From: Thermus thermophilus HB8
GTDB taxonomy: Bacteria; Deinococcota; Deinococci; Deinococcales; Thermaceae
Direction: 5' to 3'
DNA length: 64,000 nucleotides
Assembly: GCF_000091545.1 (NCBI RefSeq)
Contig: NC_006461.1
Coordinates: 62,001 to 126,000 of the forward strand
The position numbers and the translations under genes are program-made. Numbering within the stretch: the first letter of the stretch is position 1; each line of letters opens with the position of its first letter. Below are positions 42,002 to 50,317 of the stretch, in pieces. The notes under the pieces are model-generated. The model made no database searches and had not been told where the DNA came from. It worked only from the letters and a program-made list of their open reading frames with translations.

Positions 42002-42319
42002 TCAGGGCCTCGGGGCCGTGACCACGAGGAGCAGGGCGGGGCTTGCCGACTCGTTCCGCACCCCGTGGGGGGCGCCCGCCGGGGCGAAGGCGGCCATGCC
42101 GGGGGCAAGGAGGGCCTCCTCCTCCCCCACCCGCACCACCACCTCCCCTTCCAGGGCGTAGTAGACCTTGTCCGAGCCCTCGTGGACGTGCACCTTCTGG
42201 GCCTGGCCCGGAAGGAGGGCGTAGAGGTCGTAGAGCATCCGCTCCGACTGGAAGACGGGGATCTTGGCCATCTTCTCCGGGTTGTAGCGGGCGAGGCGCT
42301 TCAGGTCCTTGATCTCCAT
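42002..42319 (-). CDS. Cupin-domain protein
   Basis: A 105-residue single-domain cupin. Motif 1 is VHVHEGSDKVYYALEGEV with the metal-binding His-His-Glu, and motif 2 is APAGAPHGVRNES with the final His, so a metal site is likely. Such proteins range from isomerases to dioxygenases and sensors; the substrate is unknown. A TAGACT -10 element six bases before the ATG implies a leaderless mRNA. It stands alone between the nitronate monooxygenase gene and tRNA-Pro. Confidence 0.85.
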   Translation of the reverse strand: MEIKDLKRLARYNPEKMAKIPVFQSERMLYDLYALLPGQAQKVHVHEGSDKVYYALEGEVVVRVGEEEALLAPGMAAFAPAGAPHGVRNESASPALLLVVTAPRP

Positions 42320-42325
42320 GCCCGA

Positions 42326-42331
42326 AGTCTA
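42326..42331 (-). promoter_or_regulatory. Leaderless -10 element (TAGACT) for the cupin gene
   Basis: Minus-strand TAGACT is followed by six bases and the ATG at 42319. Confidence 0.45.
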
Positions 42332-42374
42332 CTTGACGGGGGCCCGGAAGAGGGCTAGACTAACCTTTGCGCGC

Positions 42375-42451
42375 CGGGGAGTAGCGCAGCCTGGTAGCGC
42401 ACACGCTTGGGGTGCGTGGGGTCGTCGGTTCAAATCCGGCCTCCCCGACCA
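42375..42451 (+). tRNA. tRNA-Pro (anticodon GGG)
   Basis: A 77-nt cloverleaf with encoded CCA. The acceptor CGGGGAG pairs with CTCCCCG; the C1:G72 pair is a proline tRNA feature. The anticodon arm CACGC-TTGGGGT-GCGTG gives GGG, reading CCC/CCU. The T arm has GGTTCAAATCC. Confidence 0.95.
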
Positions 42452-42457
42452 GCGCGA

Positions 42458-42483
42458 AGGGCCCGCCCAAAAGGGCGGGCCTT
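42458..42483 (+). terminator. Terminator of tRNA-Pro
   Basis: GGCCCGCCC (42460-42468) pairs with GGGCGGGCC (42473-42481) around AAAA, extended by weaker pairs, followed by a T-rich stretch. Confidence 0.7.
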
Positions 42484-42484
42484 C

Positions 42485-42493
42485 TGTTACCCT
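42485..42493 (+). promoter_or_regulatory. Leaderless extended -10 (TGTTACCCT) for the CAP-domain gene
   Basis: It fits TGnTAnnnT and is followed by six bases and GTG 42500. It lies immediately after the tRNA-Pro terminator. Confidence 0.5.
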
Positions 42494-42499
42494 TTAGGC

Positions 42500-42943
42500 G
42501 TGCGCCTCCTCCTTCTCCTCGCCCTCCTCCCCGCCTGCGCCGGACAGGGGGCCGACCCCGTCCTCGAGGCCCTGAACCGGATCCGGGCCGAGGGGCGCAC
42601 CTGCGGGGGCGTCTACCACCCCGCGGCCCCTCCCCTGGCCTGGGACGCCAGGCTCACGGCCGCGGCCAGGGCCCACACGGAGGACATGGCCGCCCACGGC
42701 TTCCTGGGGCACGTGGGCACGGACGGCTCCACCGTCCGGGAGCGGGTGGAGCGGGAAGGGTACCTCTGGTCCGCCCTGGGCGAGAACGTGGCCTACGGCC
42801 CCGCCCAGGCGGAGGCGGCCCTCCGCGCCTGGGCGGAAAGCCCCGGCCACTGCGCCAACCTCATGGACCCCCGCTTCGTCCACGCGGGGCTCTGGGGGCG
42901 GGAAGGGTACTGGACCCTCGTCCTGGGGCGCCCAAGGCCGTAA
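42500..42943 (+). CDS. Secreted CAP/SCP-domain lipoprotein
   Basis: A 147-residue protein. The GTG start gives a signal sequence MRLLLLLALLPACAG with a lipobox-like LPAC, so it is probably lipid-anchored outside the membrane. The CAP/SCP domain has the conserved HTEDMAAHGFLGHVGTDGST region (AAHGFLGH), GENVAYGP and SPGHCANLMDPRFVHAG. Bacterial CAP proteins have no firmly known activity. Three other cysteines suggest a possible disulfide. Confidence 0.87.
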   Translation: MRLLLLLALLPACAGQGADPVLEALNRIRAEGRTCGGVYHPAAPPLAWDARLTAAARAHTEDMAAHGFLGHVGTDGSTVRERVEREGYLWSALGENVAYGPAQAEAALRAWAESPGHCANLMDPRFVHAGLWGREGYWTLVLGRPRP

Positions 42944-42997
42944 GCCTCGCCGGGCAGGCCCCGTCCATACCCCCGCTTGCGCCGGCATGGGGTGGCC

Positions 42998-43651
42998 TTA
43001 GCCCAGCAGGGCGAGGCGGAGGGCCTTCAGGTTCTCCGCCACGGGTTTGTCGTTGAAGAGGGCGCTCCCCGCCACGGCCACGTCCGCCCCCGCCCGCCGG
43101 GCTTCGGCCACGGTGTCCCGGTTGATGCCGCCGTCCACCACGATGAGGCAGGCGGGGTTCAACCGGTCCCGCATGGCCTTGAGGCGCCGGAGCCTCTCCG
43201 TGGCCGTGGGGAGGTAGCGCTGGCCGCCGAAGCCGGGGTTGACGCTCATGAGGAGGGCCAGGTCCAGATCCGGGAGCAGGGGTTCAAAGGCCTCCAGGGG
43301 CGTCCCCGGGTTCACGGCGAGCCCCGCCTTCTTTCCCAGCTCCTTCACCTTCTGCACCGCCCGGTGGGGGTGGTAGGTGGCCTCAAAGTGCACGGTGATG
43401 TGGTCCGCCCCGGCTTGGGCGAAGTCCTCGAGGTAGCGCTCCGGCTTTACGATCATGAGGTGAACGTCCAGGGGCAAGGAGGTGACCCGCCTGACCGCCT
43501 CCACGAGGAGGGGCCCGAAGGTGAGGTTGGGGACGAAGACCCCGTCCATCACGTCCAGGTGGATCCAGTCCACCCCGGCCGCCTCCGCCTCCCTTATGGC
43601 CTCCCCTAGCCTCGCCAGGTCCGCCGTGAGAATGGAGGGCGCGAACCGCAC
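42998..43651 (-). CDS. rpe: Ribulose-phosphate 3-epimerase
   Basis: A TIM-barrel enzyme of about 217 residues interconverting ribulose-5-phosphate and xylulose-5-phosphate. Motifs are FAPSILTADLARLG, WIHLDVMDGVFVPN (metal His and Asp), HLMIVKPE, MSVNPGFGGQ and VDGGINRDT. I prefer GTG 43651 (VRFAPSI) because a TATAGT -10 element lies seven bases upstream; GTG 43660 would add three residues and overlap the PsiE-like stop. Together with transketolase downstream on the same strand it serves the pentose phosphate pathway. Confidence 0.94.
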   Translation of the reverse strand: MRFAPSILTADLARLGEAIREAEAAGVDWIHLDVMDGVFVPNLTFGPLLVEAVRRVTSLPLDVHLMIVKPERYLEDFAQAGADHITVHFEATYHPHRAVQKVKELGKKAGLAVNPGTPLEAFEPLLPDLDLALLMSVNPGFGGQRYLPTATERLRRLKAMRDRLNPACLIVVDGGINRDTVAEARRAGADVAVAGSALFNDKPVAENLKALRLALLG

Positions 43652-43658
43652 GGGTCCC

Positions 43659-43664
43659 ACTATA
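43659..43664 (-). promoter_or_regulatory. -10 element (TATAGT) for rpe
   Basis: Minus-strand TATAGT includes the stop codon TAG of the PsiE-like gene and precedes GTG 43651 by seven bases. Confidence 0.45.
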
Positions 43665-44085
43665 CCCCGCGCACCAGGCGGTAGGCCCAGGCCAGGGTCA
43701 GCACCATGAGGGAGAGGAGGAGAAGCTCCGCCAAAACCGCCTGGAAGCCGGGGTCCTGAAGGGAGAAGGAGAACTTCTGCAACCCCTCGGCGGTGACCAC
43801 GAGGATCCGCCGCACCCCGGCGATGAGGCCGATGACGAGGAAGGGCTCCACCTGAAGCTGCCCCTCCCGGGCGAAGCGGACGAGGGTGTAGAGGATCTCG
43901 GCCATCATCAGGGCGAGGAGCACCCGGTCCAGGAGGAAGACGGCCACCTTGCTCCCCCCGCCCCCCAGGAAAAGCCCCACGCCCTGGACCAGGGCCTCGC
44001 CCAAGACGTAGACCGCCCCCAGGACCACGAGGAGCCCGGCGAAGAGGTAGATGGCCGCCTCGGCTTTGCGAAACGCCTCCCCCAT
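43660..44085 (-). CDS. PsiE-like membrane protein
   Basis: A 141-residue protein with four hydrophobic segments (about 12-33, 45-66, 80-97, 115-137). The central VEPFLVIGLIAGVRRILVVTAE is the conserved block of the phosphate-starvation-inducible PsiE family, whose function is unknown. A TAGGCT -10 element six bases before the ATG implies a leaderless mRNA. It precedes rpe on the same strand. Confidence 0.8.
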   Translation of the reverse strand: MGEAFRKAEAAIYLFAGLLVVLGAVYVLGEALVQGVGLFLGGGGSKVAVFLLDRVLLALMMAEILYTLVRFAREGQLQVEPFLVIGLIAGVRRILVVTAEGLQKFSFSLQDPGFQAVLAELLLLSLMVLTLAWAYRLVRGV

Positions 44086-44091
44086 GCCCCT

Positions 44092-44097
44092 AGCCTA
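44092..44097 (-). promoter_or_regulatory. Leaderless -10 element (TAGGCT) for the PsiE-like gene
   Basis: Minus-strand TAGGCT is followed by six bases and the ATG at 44085. Confidence 0.4.
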
Positions 44098-44107
44098 AGC
44101 CCCTCCC

Positions 44108-44125
44108 CCGGGGGCCTTCCCCCGG
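44108..44125 (-). terminator. Terminator-like hairpin after transketolase
   Basis: CCGGGGG (44108-44114) pairs with CCCCCGG (44119-44125) across a four-base loop, just past the tkt stop codon on the minus strand. Confidence 0.5.
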
Positions 44126-44139
44126 TAAATCCCGCCCTT

Positions 44140-46095
44140 TTACACCAGGGAGAGGAAGGCCTCCGCCACCCTCTCCGGGGTGAAGCCGAGCCGCTCGTAG
44201 ACCTCGGGGTAGGGGGCGCTGGCCCCGAAGCGGTCCAGGGCCACCACCTTGTGGGCGTACCGCTCCCACCCCAGGCTGGCCCCCGCCTCCACGGCCACCA
44301 CCGGAAGCCCCGGGGGCAGGACCTCCTTCCGGTAGGCCTCGGGCTGGGCGGCGAAGAGCTCAAAGGAAGGCAGGCTCACCACCCGGACCCGCACCCCCTT
44401 CTCCCGGAGGAGGGCCTGGGCCCTAAGGGCCAGGTGCACCTCGCTCCCCGTGGCCACGAGGACCCCTTGGGGCTCCTCCACGTCCTCCAGGACGTAGCCT
44501 CCCCGCAAAAGCCCCCTGGCCTTCTCCGGGGAGAGGAGGGGCACCGCCTGGCGGGTGAGGACGAGGGCGGTGGGGCCTTCCTTACGCCTCAGGGCCACGA
44601 GCCAGGCGTAGAAGGTCTCGTAGGCGTCCGCGGGGCGGATCACAAAGAGGTTGGGCATGGCCCTGAGGGACATGAGGTGCTCCACGGGCTGGTGGGTGGG
44701 GCCGTCCTCGCCCAGGGCAATGGAGTCGTGGGTGAAGACGAAGACCGTGGGAACCCCCATGAGGGCGGCGAGGCGGATGGCGGGGCGCATGTAGTCGGAG
44801 AAGACGAGGAAGGTCCCGCCGTAGGCCCGATACCCCCCGTGGAGGTTGAGGCCGTTCAGGATGGCCCCCATGGCGTGCTCCCGCACCCCGAAGTGGAGAT
44901 AGCGGCCCAAAGGGTTCGCCCGGGAGAAGTCCTCCATCCCCTCGGCCTTGGTGTTGTTGGAGGGGGTGAGGTCGGCGCTTCCCCCAAGGAGCTCGGGGAG
45001 GCGGGGGGCGAGGAGGTTCAGGGCCCGGCCGCTCGCCGCCCGGGTGGCGATGGGCTTGTCAAAGGATGGGGGCTCTTCGGGCAAGGGCGGAAGCTCCCCT
45101 CGCAGGCGCCGCATGAGCTCCTGGTGGAGGTCCGGGTACGCCCGGGCGTAGGCCTCGAGGGCCTTTTCCCAGGCCTCCTGCCAGGCCCGCCCCTTCTCCC
45201 GCATGTCCATGTGGCGGTAGACCTCCTCGGGCACCACGAAGGGCGGGTAGGGCCAGCCCAGGTTCCTCCGGGTGGCCTCCACCGCCTCCGGGCCCAAGGG
45301 CTCCCCGTGGGCCTTGGCGGAGTCCTGCTTGGGGGAGCCGAAGCCGATGTGGCTCCGCACGGCGATGAGGGTGGGGCGCTCGTCCAGCTTGGCGAGCTTG
45401 ATGGCCTTGCGGAGGGCCTCGAGGTCGTTCACGTCCTCCACCCTAAGGGTCTGCCAGCCGTAGGCCCGGTAACGGGCGAGCACGTCCTCGGTGAAGGCGA
45501 GGTCCGTGGGGCCGTCAATGGAGATGCGGTTGTCGTCCCAGAAGACGATGAGCTTGGAGAGGCCCCAGTGCCCCGCCAAGGAGGCGGCCTCCCCGGAGAC
45601 CCCCTCCATCAGGTCCCCGTCCGAGGCGAGGACGTAGGTGTAGTGGTCCACCACCACGTGCCCCGGGCGGTTGAACTCGGCGGCGAGCTTCCTTTCCGCC
45701 AGGGCAAGCCCCACGGCGGTGGAGATCCCCTGCCCCAAGGGCCCCGTGGTCACCTCCACCCCCGGGGTGTGGCCGCGCTCGGGGTGGCCCGGGGTCTTGG
45801 ACCCCCACTGGCGGAAGCTTTTCAGCTCCTCCAGGGGAAGGTCGTAGCCCGTGAGGTGGAGGACGGCGTAGAGGAGCATGGACCCGTGTCCGGCCGAGAG
45901 GACGAACCGGTCCCGGTCGGGCCAGTCGGGGTCTAAGGGGTTGTGGCGCATGACCTCCCGGAAGAGGAGGTAGGCCAGGGGCGCCATGCCCATGGGCATC
46001 CCGGGGTGGCCGCTTCGCGCCTTCTCCACCGCGTCAATGGCCAGGAAGCGGATGGCGTTCACCGAAAGGGTCTCTAGGTCCCGCGTCTCCTTCAT
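44140..46095 (-). CDS. tkt: Transketolase
   Basis: A 651-residue thiamine-diphosphate enzyme that moves two-carbon units between sugar phosphates. The TPP/Mg motif is ASDGDLMEGVSGEAASLAGH (GDG...N-type, ending in DDNRISIDG). Other conserved parts are SAGHGSMLLYA, TPGHPERGHTPGVE and, in the second half, GVREHAMGAILNGL and THDSIALGEDGPTHQP. An AGGAGGAAGG ribosome binding site precedes the ATG, and a TATAGT -10 with a 5' leader hairpin lies upstream. Confidence 0.96.
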   Translation of the reverse strand: MKETRDLETLSVNAIRFLAIDAVEKARSGHPGMPMGMAPLAYLLFREVMRHNPLDPDWPDRDRFVLSAGHGSMLLYAVLHLTGYDLPLEELKSFRQWGSKTPGHPERGHTPGVEVTTGPLGQGISTAVGLALAERKLAAEFNRPGHVVVDHYTYVLASDGDLMEGVSGEAASLAGHWGLSKLIVFWDDNRISIDGPTDLAFTEDVLARYRAYGWQTLRVEDVNDLEALRKAIKLAKLDERPTLIAVRSHIGFGSPKQDSAKAHGEPLGPEAVEATRRNLGWPYPPFVVPEEVYRHMDMREKGRAWQEAWEKALEAYARAYPDLHQELMRRLRGELPPLPEEPPSFDKPIATRAASGRALNLLAPRLPELLGGSADLTPSNNTKAEGMEDFSRANPLGRYLHFGVREHAMGAILNGLNLHGGYRAYGGTFLVFSDYMRPAIRLAALMGVPTVFVFTHDSIALGEDGPTHQPVEHLMSLRAMPNLFVIRPADAYETFYAWLVALRRKEGPTALVLTRQAVPLLSPEKARGLLRGGYVLEDVEEPQGVLVATGSEVHLALRAQALLREKGVRVRVVSLPSFELFAAQPEAYRKEVLPPGLPVVAVEAGASLGWERYAHKVVALDRFGASAPYPEVYERLGFTPERVAEAFLSLV

Positions 46096-46102
46096 CCTTC
46101 CT

Positions 46103-46137
46103 CCTGGCGGGGAACCCCCTCCGCCAGTGAAACTATA
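46103..46137 (-). promoter_or_regulatory. tkt promoter and 5' leader hairpin
   Basis: Minus-strand TATAGT (46132-46137) is a good -10. The leader then contains a perfect CTGGCGG/CCGCCAG stem (46103-46126) ending just before the GGAGGAAGG site. Confidence 0.45.
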
Positions 46138-46153
46138 CCCCGGCGGGCCGGGC

Positions 46154-46182
46154 TTGCCTCCCTTGGAGGAAGGGTGTACAAT
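46154..46182 (+). promoter_or_regulatory. Promoter of tRNA-Arg
   Basis: TTGCCT (46154-46159) and TACAAT (46177-46182) are separated by 17 bases, and the tRNA begins 12 bases later. This is the best two-box promoter in the window. Confidence 0.65.
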
Positions 46183-46194
46183 CCCTCCCTGTGG

Positions 46195-46271
46195 GCGCCC
46201 GTAGCTCAGCAGGATAGAGCGGGGGCTTCCTAAGCCCTAGGCCGGGGGTTCGAATCCCTCCGGGCGCACCA
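46195..46271 (+). tRNA. tRNA-Arg (anticodon CCT)
   Basis: A 77-nt cloverleaf with encoded CCA. The acceptor GCGCCCG pairs with CGGGCGC. The anticodon arm GGGGC-TTCCTAA-GCCCT gives CCT, reading AGG. The D arm has A20-type AGCAGGATAGAGC and the T arm GGTTCGAATCC. Confidence 0.94.
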
Positions 46272-46272
46272 A

Positions 46273-46303
46273 GGCCCCGCCCCTTCGGGAGGCGGGGCTT
46301 TTC
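46273..46303 (+). terminator. Terminator of tRNA-Arg
   Basis: GCCCCGCC (46274-46281) pairs with GGCGGGGC (46291-46298) and is followed by TTTTCTT. Confidence 0.75.
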
Positions 46304-46344
46304 TTCGCCCTGGCCCGGGCGAAGAACCCACGGGAAAGGGGTAC

Positions 46345-47877
46345 CTACGCCCTGGCCGGGCGCCTCGTGCGGGAAGGGATCTCCAAGAGGCCCTCCACCC
46401 TCCTGGCGGGCTCCAGCCGGAGGCCGGCCACCTCCGGCCGGGCCTCGGGGCGGAGGTCCACGTACAGGCCCCCTTCGGCCTCAGCGATCTTGCCCACCTC
46501 GAGGCCCTGCCCCTTCAAGAGGGCCACGAGCCGGGGCAGGGAGAGCCTCGGCCCCGTGGCCTTGTAGGTGCGCCACCCCTCCTCCCCGGTGAGGAGGCTC
46601 TTCTCCTTGGGCGCCCCGCCCAGGAGGAGGGCGAGGAGGGCGGCCACCACCTCCACCCGCCCCTCGCTGAAGAGGCGGCCCGCAAAGTCCAGGTGGAGCC
46701 GGTAGTCCTTCTCCGGCACCCGGGCGAGGCGGGCCAAAAGGTGGCGCCACTTGGCCTCGAGGACCTCCTCCGGGGTAGGGGGGTTCACCCGCTTGAAGCG
46801 GCGCCCCACCGCCCGCTCCAAGGCCTCCACGTCCCGGCGCTCCCTGGGCCCGTAGAGGAGGACGACCCGCCCTCCCCGGCCCGCCCGGCCCGTGCGGCCC
46901 GAGCGGTGCTGGTAGGCCTCCGCCCGGTCGGGCAGGCGGTAGTGCACCACCAGGTCCACCTGGGGGATGTCCAGGCCGCGGGCGGCCACGTCCGTGGCCA
47001 CCAGGACCCGCACCTCCCCTTGGCGGAAGGCCCCCAGGACCCGTTCCCGCTCGCCCTGGGAGAGGTCCCCGTGGAGGGCCTGGGCCAGGTGGCCCAAGCG
47101 CAAAAGGCCTTGGGCGATCTCCTCCGTCTCCGCCTTGGTCCGGGTGAAGACCATGGCCCGATCGGGGGAGGCCACGTAAAGAAGGTCGGAGAGGACCTCA
47201 AGCCGCCCCCGCACCGGGGCCGGGACCGCTTCCTCCTCGTAGGTGACGGGCTCGTCCTTGATGACGTTGATGAGGACGGGGTTTTTCATGTAGCGCTCGG
47301 CGAGCCTCTTGGCCCAGGAGGGGAGGGTAGCGGAGAAGAGGAGGGTCTGGCGGGAAGGGGGCGTGGCGGAAAGGAGGGCCTCCACCTCCTCCTCAAAGCC
47401 CATGGAGAGCATCTCGTCCGCCTCGTCCAAGACGGCGACCTCCACCCGGGAGAGGTCCAAGACCCCCTGCCGCAGGTAGTCCAGGGCCCGCCCCGGGGTG
47501 GCCACCACCGCGTCCGCCCCCCGGAGGAGGGCCTCCTTCTGCTTGCCGTACCCGGTGCCCCCGTAGACGGCCACCACCTTCAGGTGGGGGGCCACGGCGG
47601 TGAGCTCGGAGGCCACCTGGAGGGCGAGCTCCCGCGTGGGGGTGAGGACGAGGGCCCGGGGCTTCCGCCCCCTCTCCTGGCTTGGCGCAAGCCTTTCGGC
47701 GATGGGGAGGGCGAAGGCCAGGGTCTTGCCGGTGCCGGTGCGGGCCTGGCCGATGAGGTCCTTGCCCTCCAGGGCCAAGGGGAGCGCCGCCGCCTGGATG
47801 GGGGTGGGGGTGGTGAGGCCGCGCCCGTGGAGGGCTTCCAGGATTTCTGGCTTCAGGGGAAAGTCTTTAAACTCCAT
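46345..47877 (-). CDS. hera: DEAD-box RNA helicase Hera
   Basis: A 510-residue heat-resistant RNA-dependent ATPase. RecA domain 1 (1-~210) has the Q motif (FKDFPLKP...PTPIQ), ARTGTGKT, PTRELA, DEAD and SAT. RecA domain 2 (~215-365) has VATDVAARGLDIP and HRSGRTGRAGR. The C-terminal ~145 residues correspond to the dimerisation domain and RNA-binding domain known for Hera, which recognises rRNA and RNase P RNA. The ATG at 47877 (MEFKDF) is preferred over 47898 because it has AAAGG upstream and gives the known length. Confidence 0.95.
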   Translation of the reverse strand: MEFKDFPLKPEILEALHGRGLTTPTPIQAAALPLALEGKDLIGQARTGTGKTLAFALPIAERLAPSQERGRKPRALVLTPTRELALQVASELTAVAPHLKVVAVYGGTGYGKQKEALLRGADAVVATPGRALDYLRQGVLDLSRVEVAVLDEADEMLSMGFEEEVEALLSATPPSRQTLLFSATLPSWAKRLAERYMKNPVLINVIKDEPVTYEEEAVPAPVRGRLEVLSDLLYVASPDRAMVFTRTKAETEEIAQGLLRLGHLAQALHGDLSQGERERVLGAFRQGEVRVLVATDVAARGLDIPQVDLVVHYRLPDRAEAYQHRSGRTGRAGRGGRVVLLYGPRERRDVEALERAVGRRFKRVNPPTPEEVLEAKWRHLLARLARVPEKDYRLHLDFAGRLFSEGRVEVVAALLALLLGGAPKEKSLLTGEEGWRTYKATGPRLSLPRLVALLKGQGLEVGKIAEAEGGLYVDLRPEARPEVAGLRLEPARRVEGLLEIPSRTRRPARA

Positions 47878-47948
47878 GCTCTGCCTTTCCGGGCCCACCT
47901 GCGCCCGAAAAGGGGGGTAGCGCCCGTAAACCTTACTAGCTTAGTGAA

Positions 47949-49160
47949 CTAGGGCACGAAAGTCAAGGGGATGACCTCCACCTCCTCCCCCTCCCGGGCG
48001 TCCCGGTCCGGGGGAAGGACCACCAGGGCGTTGCCGAAGGCCATGGAGCGGAGGACCCCACTACTCTGGTTCCCCGTGCTCCGCACCGTCTTTTCGGCCA
48101 CGGAGAGCACCCCCCGGCGGAAGACCTTCTTCCCCTTGGCCCCCTTGAAGGGGGTGAGGGCCCGGGCCTCGAGGCGGCCGTAGGGGGGCTCAGTGCGCTG
48201 GAGGAGCTTGTAGAGGAAGGGCCTTCCGTAAAGGAAGAAGGTCACCATGCTGGAGACCGGGTTCCCGGGAAGGCCGAGAACGGGAAGCCCCCCTAGCCTG
48301 GCGAAGAGGAGGGGTCCCCCGGGCTGCTGCCGCACCTTCCAGAAGACCACCTCCCCGTGGCGCTCCAAGACCTTGCGCACCACGTCGTACTCCCCCATGG
48401 ACACGCCCCCCGAGGTGAGGAGGAGGTCCAAGGGCCCCGCGCCCTCAAGCCTCTCCAGCACCGCTTCGGGCTGGTCCGGCACCTTGCCCAGGAGGACGGG
48501 CTCCCCGCCCGCCTCGAGGACCAGGCCCAGGAGGCTGTAGGCGTTGGAGTTGTACACCCCGCCAAAGGGCAGGGGCTCCCCCGGCTCCACCACCTCGTCC
48601 CCCGTGGAGAGGATCCCCACCCGGGGCTTCCGGAAGACCTTTAGGCGGGGGTGGCCCATGGCCGCCGCCAGGCCGAGCCTCCCCGGGGTGAGGAGGTCCC
48701 CCCGCCTTAAGTACACCTCCCCCCGCCGGAGGTCGTCCCCCTTGGGGCGGATGTCCTTGGGGCTTGCCGGAGCGAAGAGGAGGACCTCGTCCCCTTCCCG
48801 CCTCGTGTCCTCCACGCGCACCACCGCGTCCGCCCCCTTGGGGATGGGGGCCCCGGTGTAGACGGCCACGGCCTCGCCCCGCCCCACCTCGCCGGGGAAG
48901 GGCCTGCCCGCGGGGGCCTCGCCGACGACCCTGAGGCGCACCGGGGCCTCGGGGGAGGCCCCCAGGGTGTCCTCCGCCCGGCAGGCGTAGCCGTCTATGG
49001 CGGTGTCGTCCTGGTCGGGATGGTCCACCAGGGAGGCCAGGTCCTCGGCCAGGACGCGGCCAAAGGCCTCCTTTAGGGGGAGCTCCTCCACGGCTAGCTC
49101 CCCCTGGGCCGCCTCGAGGACCGCCTCCAGGGCTTCCTCCACGGAGAGGTTCGTCCGCAT
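47949..49160 (-). CDS. moeA: Molybdopterin molybdenumtransferase MoeA
   Basis: A 403-residue enzyme that inserts molybdate (or tungstate) into adenylated molybdopterin. Conserved parts are the N-terminal LSVEEALEAVL, the ring domain with DNSAIDGYA-like DDTAIDGYACR, YTGAPIPKGADAVVR, and the catalytic MPT-binding domain with GILSTGDEV, VYNSNAYSL, TSGGVSMGEYD and LGLPGNPVSS. A C-terminal beta domain follows. A TAGACT element lies eight bases before the ATG. Functionally it matches the tungstate transporter 45 kb away. Confidence 0.94.
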   Translation of the reverse strand: MRTNLSVEEALEAVLEAAQGELAVEELPLKEAFGRVLAEDLASLVDHPDQDDTAIDGYACRAEDTLGASPEAPVRLRVVGEAPAGRPFPGEVGRGEAVAVYTGAPIPKGADAVVRVEDTRREGDEVLLFAPASPKDIRPKGDDLRRGEVYLRRGDLLTPGRLGLAAAMGHPRLKVFRKPRVGILSTGDEVVEPGEPLPFGGVYNSNAYSLLGLVLEAGGEPVLLGKVPDQPEAVLERLEGAGPLDLLLTSGGVSMGEYDVVRKVLERHGEVVFWKVRQQPGGPLLFARLGGLPVLGLPGNPVSSMVTFFLYGRPFLYKLLQRTEPPYGRLEARALTPFKGAKGKKVFRRGVLSVAEKTVRSTGNQSSGVLRSMAFGNALVVLPPDRDAREGEEVEVIPLTFVP

Positions 49161-49166
49161 CGGACC

Positions 49167-50300
49167 TCAGTCTACCCGCTCAAGCCCCCGGAAGGCCCAG
49201 GGCCAGAGCAGGATGCCCAGGGCGTAGAGGGCCAGGGTCCCCCCGAAGAGGAGGTCAAAGGCCTTGAGGCCCAGGGCCTCCTGCACCGCCCCGGAGAGGG
49301 CGCTTCCCAGGGCGAAGAGGAGGCTCCAGAGGGCGCTTTCCAGGAGGAAGAAGCCGGGGCGCTCCTCCTCGGTCAGGTAGTCCATGACCAAGGCGGCGTA
49401 GACGGGCCCGGCGGCGTTCATCAGGGCCCCCCGGATGAGGAGGGCGAGGGTGACCAGGGGAAGCCATGGGGCCCAGGCCAAGGCGGCGAGGAAGGGCAGG
49501 GAGAGGGCCTGGACGAAGACGATGGCCCCAAGCCGCCCGAGCCTCCCGGCGAGGAAGGGCTGGAGGAGCATGGCCGCCCCCGTGGCCAGGGAGGAGAGGG
49601 CGAAGAGGAGGCCCGTGGTCCCGTAGGAGAGGCCGAACTTCTCCTTGAGGAAGAGGTTCAGGAAGGGGATGACGAGCCCCGCCCCGAAGCCGATGACCAC
49701 CTGGGGCAAAAGGAGGCGGAGCCAAGCCCTAAACCGGCCGCGGAAGCGGAAGGGCTTCCCCTCCCCGCCCCCCCGGGGAAGCCCCCGGACCAAGGGGTAG
49801 GCGAGGGCGAAGAAGGGGAGGGCGAAAAGGAGGACCCACCGCGCCCCAAGGAGGTCCGAGAGGTAGCCCGCAAGCAGGGTGGAGAAGAAGCCGCTTGCCG
49901 TGGTGAGGGCGGCCTGGAGGCTGAAGAAGGCCACCCGCCTTTCCTCGGGGACGAGGCGGGCGAGGAGGGGAGCCGCCGCCCCCTGGACCAAGGCCCCCGC
50001 CAGGCCGTAGAGGGCGAGGCCGGGGAAGACGAAAAGCCCAAGGCCCAAAAGGACCCCTCCGCCCACGCCGAGGAGGAAGGCGAGCTCCAGGCTCCGCACA
50101 TACCCCACCCGGGGGATGAGCCGGGCGAGGGGCCAGGCGAAGGCCACCCCGGAGAGGAGGACCACCGCCTGGGCCAGGCCGATGGCCTGGCGGGAAAAGC
50201 CCAAGGCCTCGAGGTGGAAGTTGAGGAAGAAGTAGACGAGGTTGGCCCCGAAGGACCAGAGAAAGCCGGCGAGGAGGAAGCGGTAGACGGGCGCGCGCAC
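49167..50300 (-). CDS. MFS transporter
   Basis: A 377-residue protein with about eleven or twelve hydrophobic helices and a basic loop in the middle (RGLPRGGGEGKPFRFRGRFRAWLR) between the two six-helix halves. RLIPRVGYVR resembles the loop 2-3 motif of the superfamily. It starts at GTG 50300 with a strong GGAGGAGG site, 17 bases after the nth stop, so it is probably co-transcribed with nth. Drug or sugar efflux is possible; the substrate is unknown. Confidence 0.85.
   Translation of the reverse strand: MRAPVYRFLLAGFLWSFGANLVYFFLNFHLEALGFSRQAIGLAQAVVLLSGVAFAWPLARLIPRVGYVRSLELAFLLGVGGGVLLGLGLFVFPGLALYGLAGALVQGAAAPLLARLVPEERRVAFFSLQAALTTASGFFSTLLAGYLSDLLGARWVLLFALPFFALAYPLVRGLPRGGGEGKPFRFRGRFRAWLRLLLPQVVIGFGAGLVIPFLNLFLKEKFGLSYGTTGLLFALSSLATGAAMLLQPFLAGRLGRLGAIVFVQALSLPFLAALAWAPWLPLVTLALLIRGALMNAAGPVYAALVMDYLTEEERPGFFLLESALWSLLFALGSALSGAVQEALGLKAFDLLFGGTLALYALGILLWPWAFRGLERVD
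49169..49174 (-). promoter_or_regulatory. -10 element (TAGACT) for moeA
   Basis: Minus-strand TAGACT is followed by eight bases and the ATG at 49160. Confidence 0.35.
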
Positions 50301-50317
50301 GAAGGCCTCCTCCGAGA

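Noticed and set aside
44251..45936. Plus-strand ORF of 561 residues
   Set aside because: Antisense of transketolase, with no recognisable motif.
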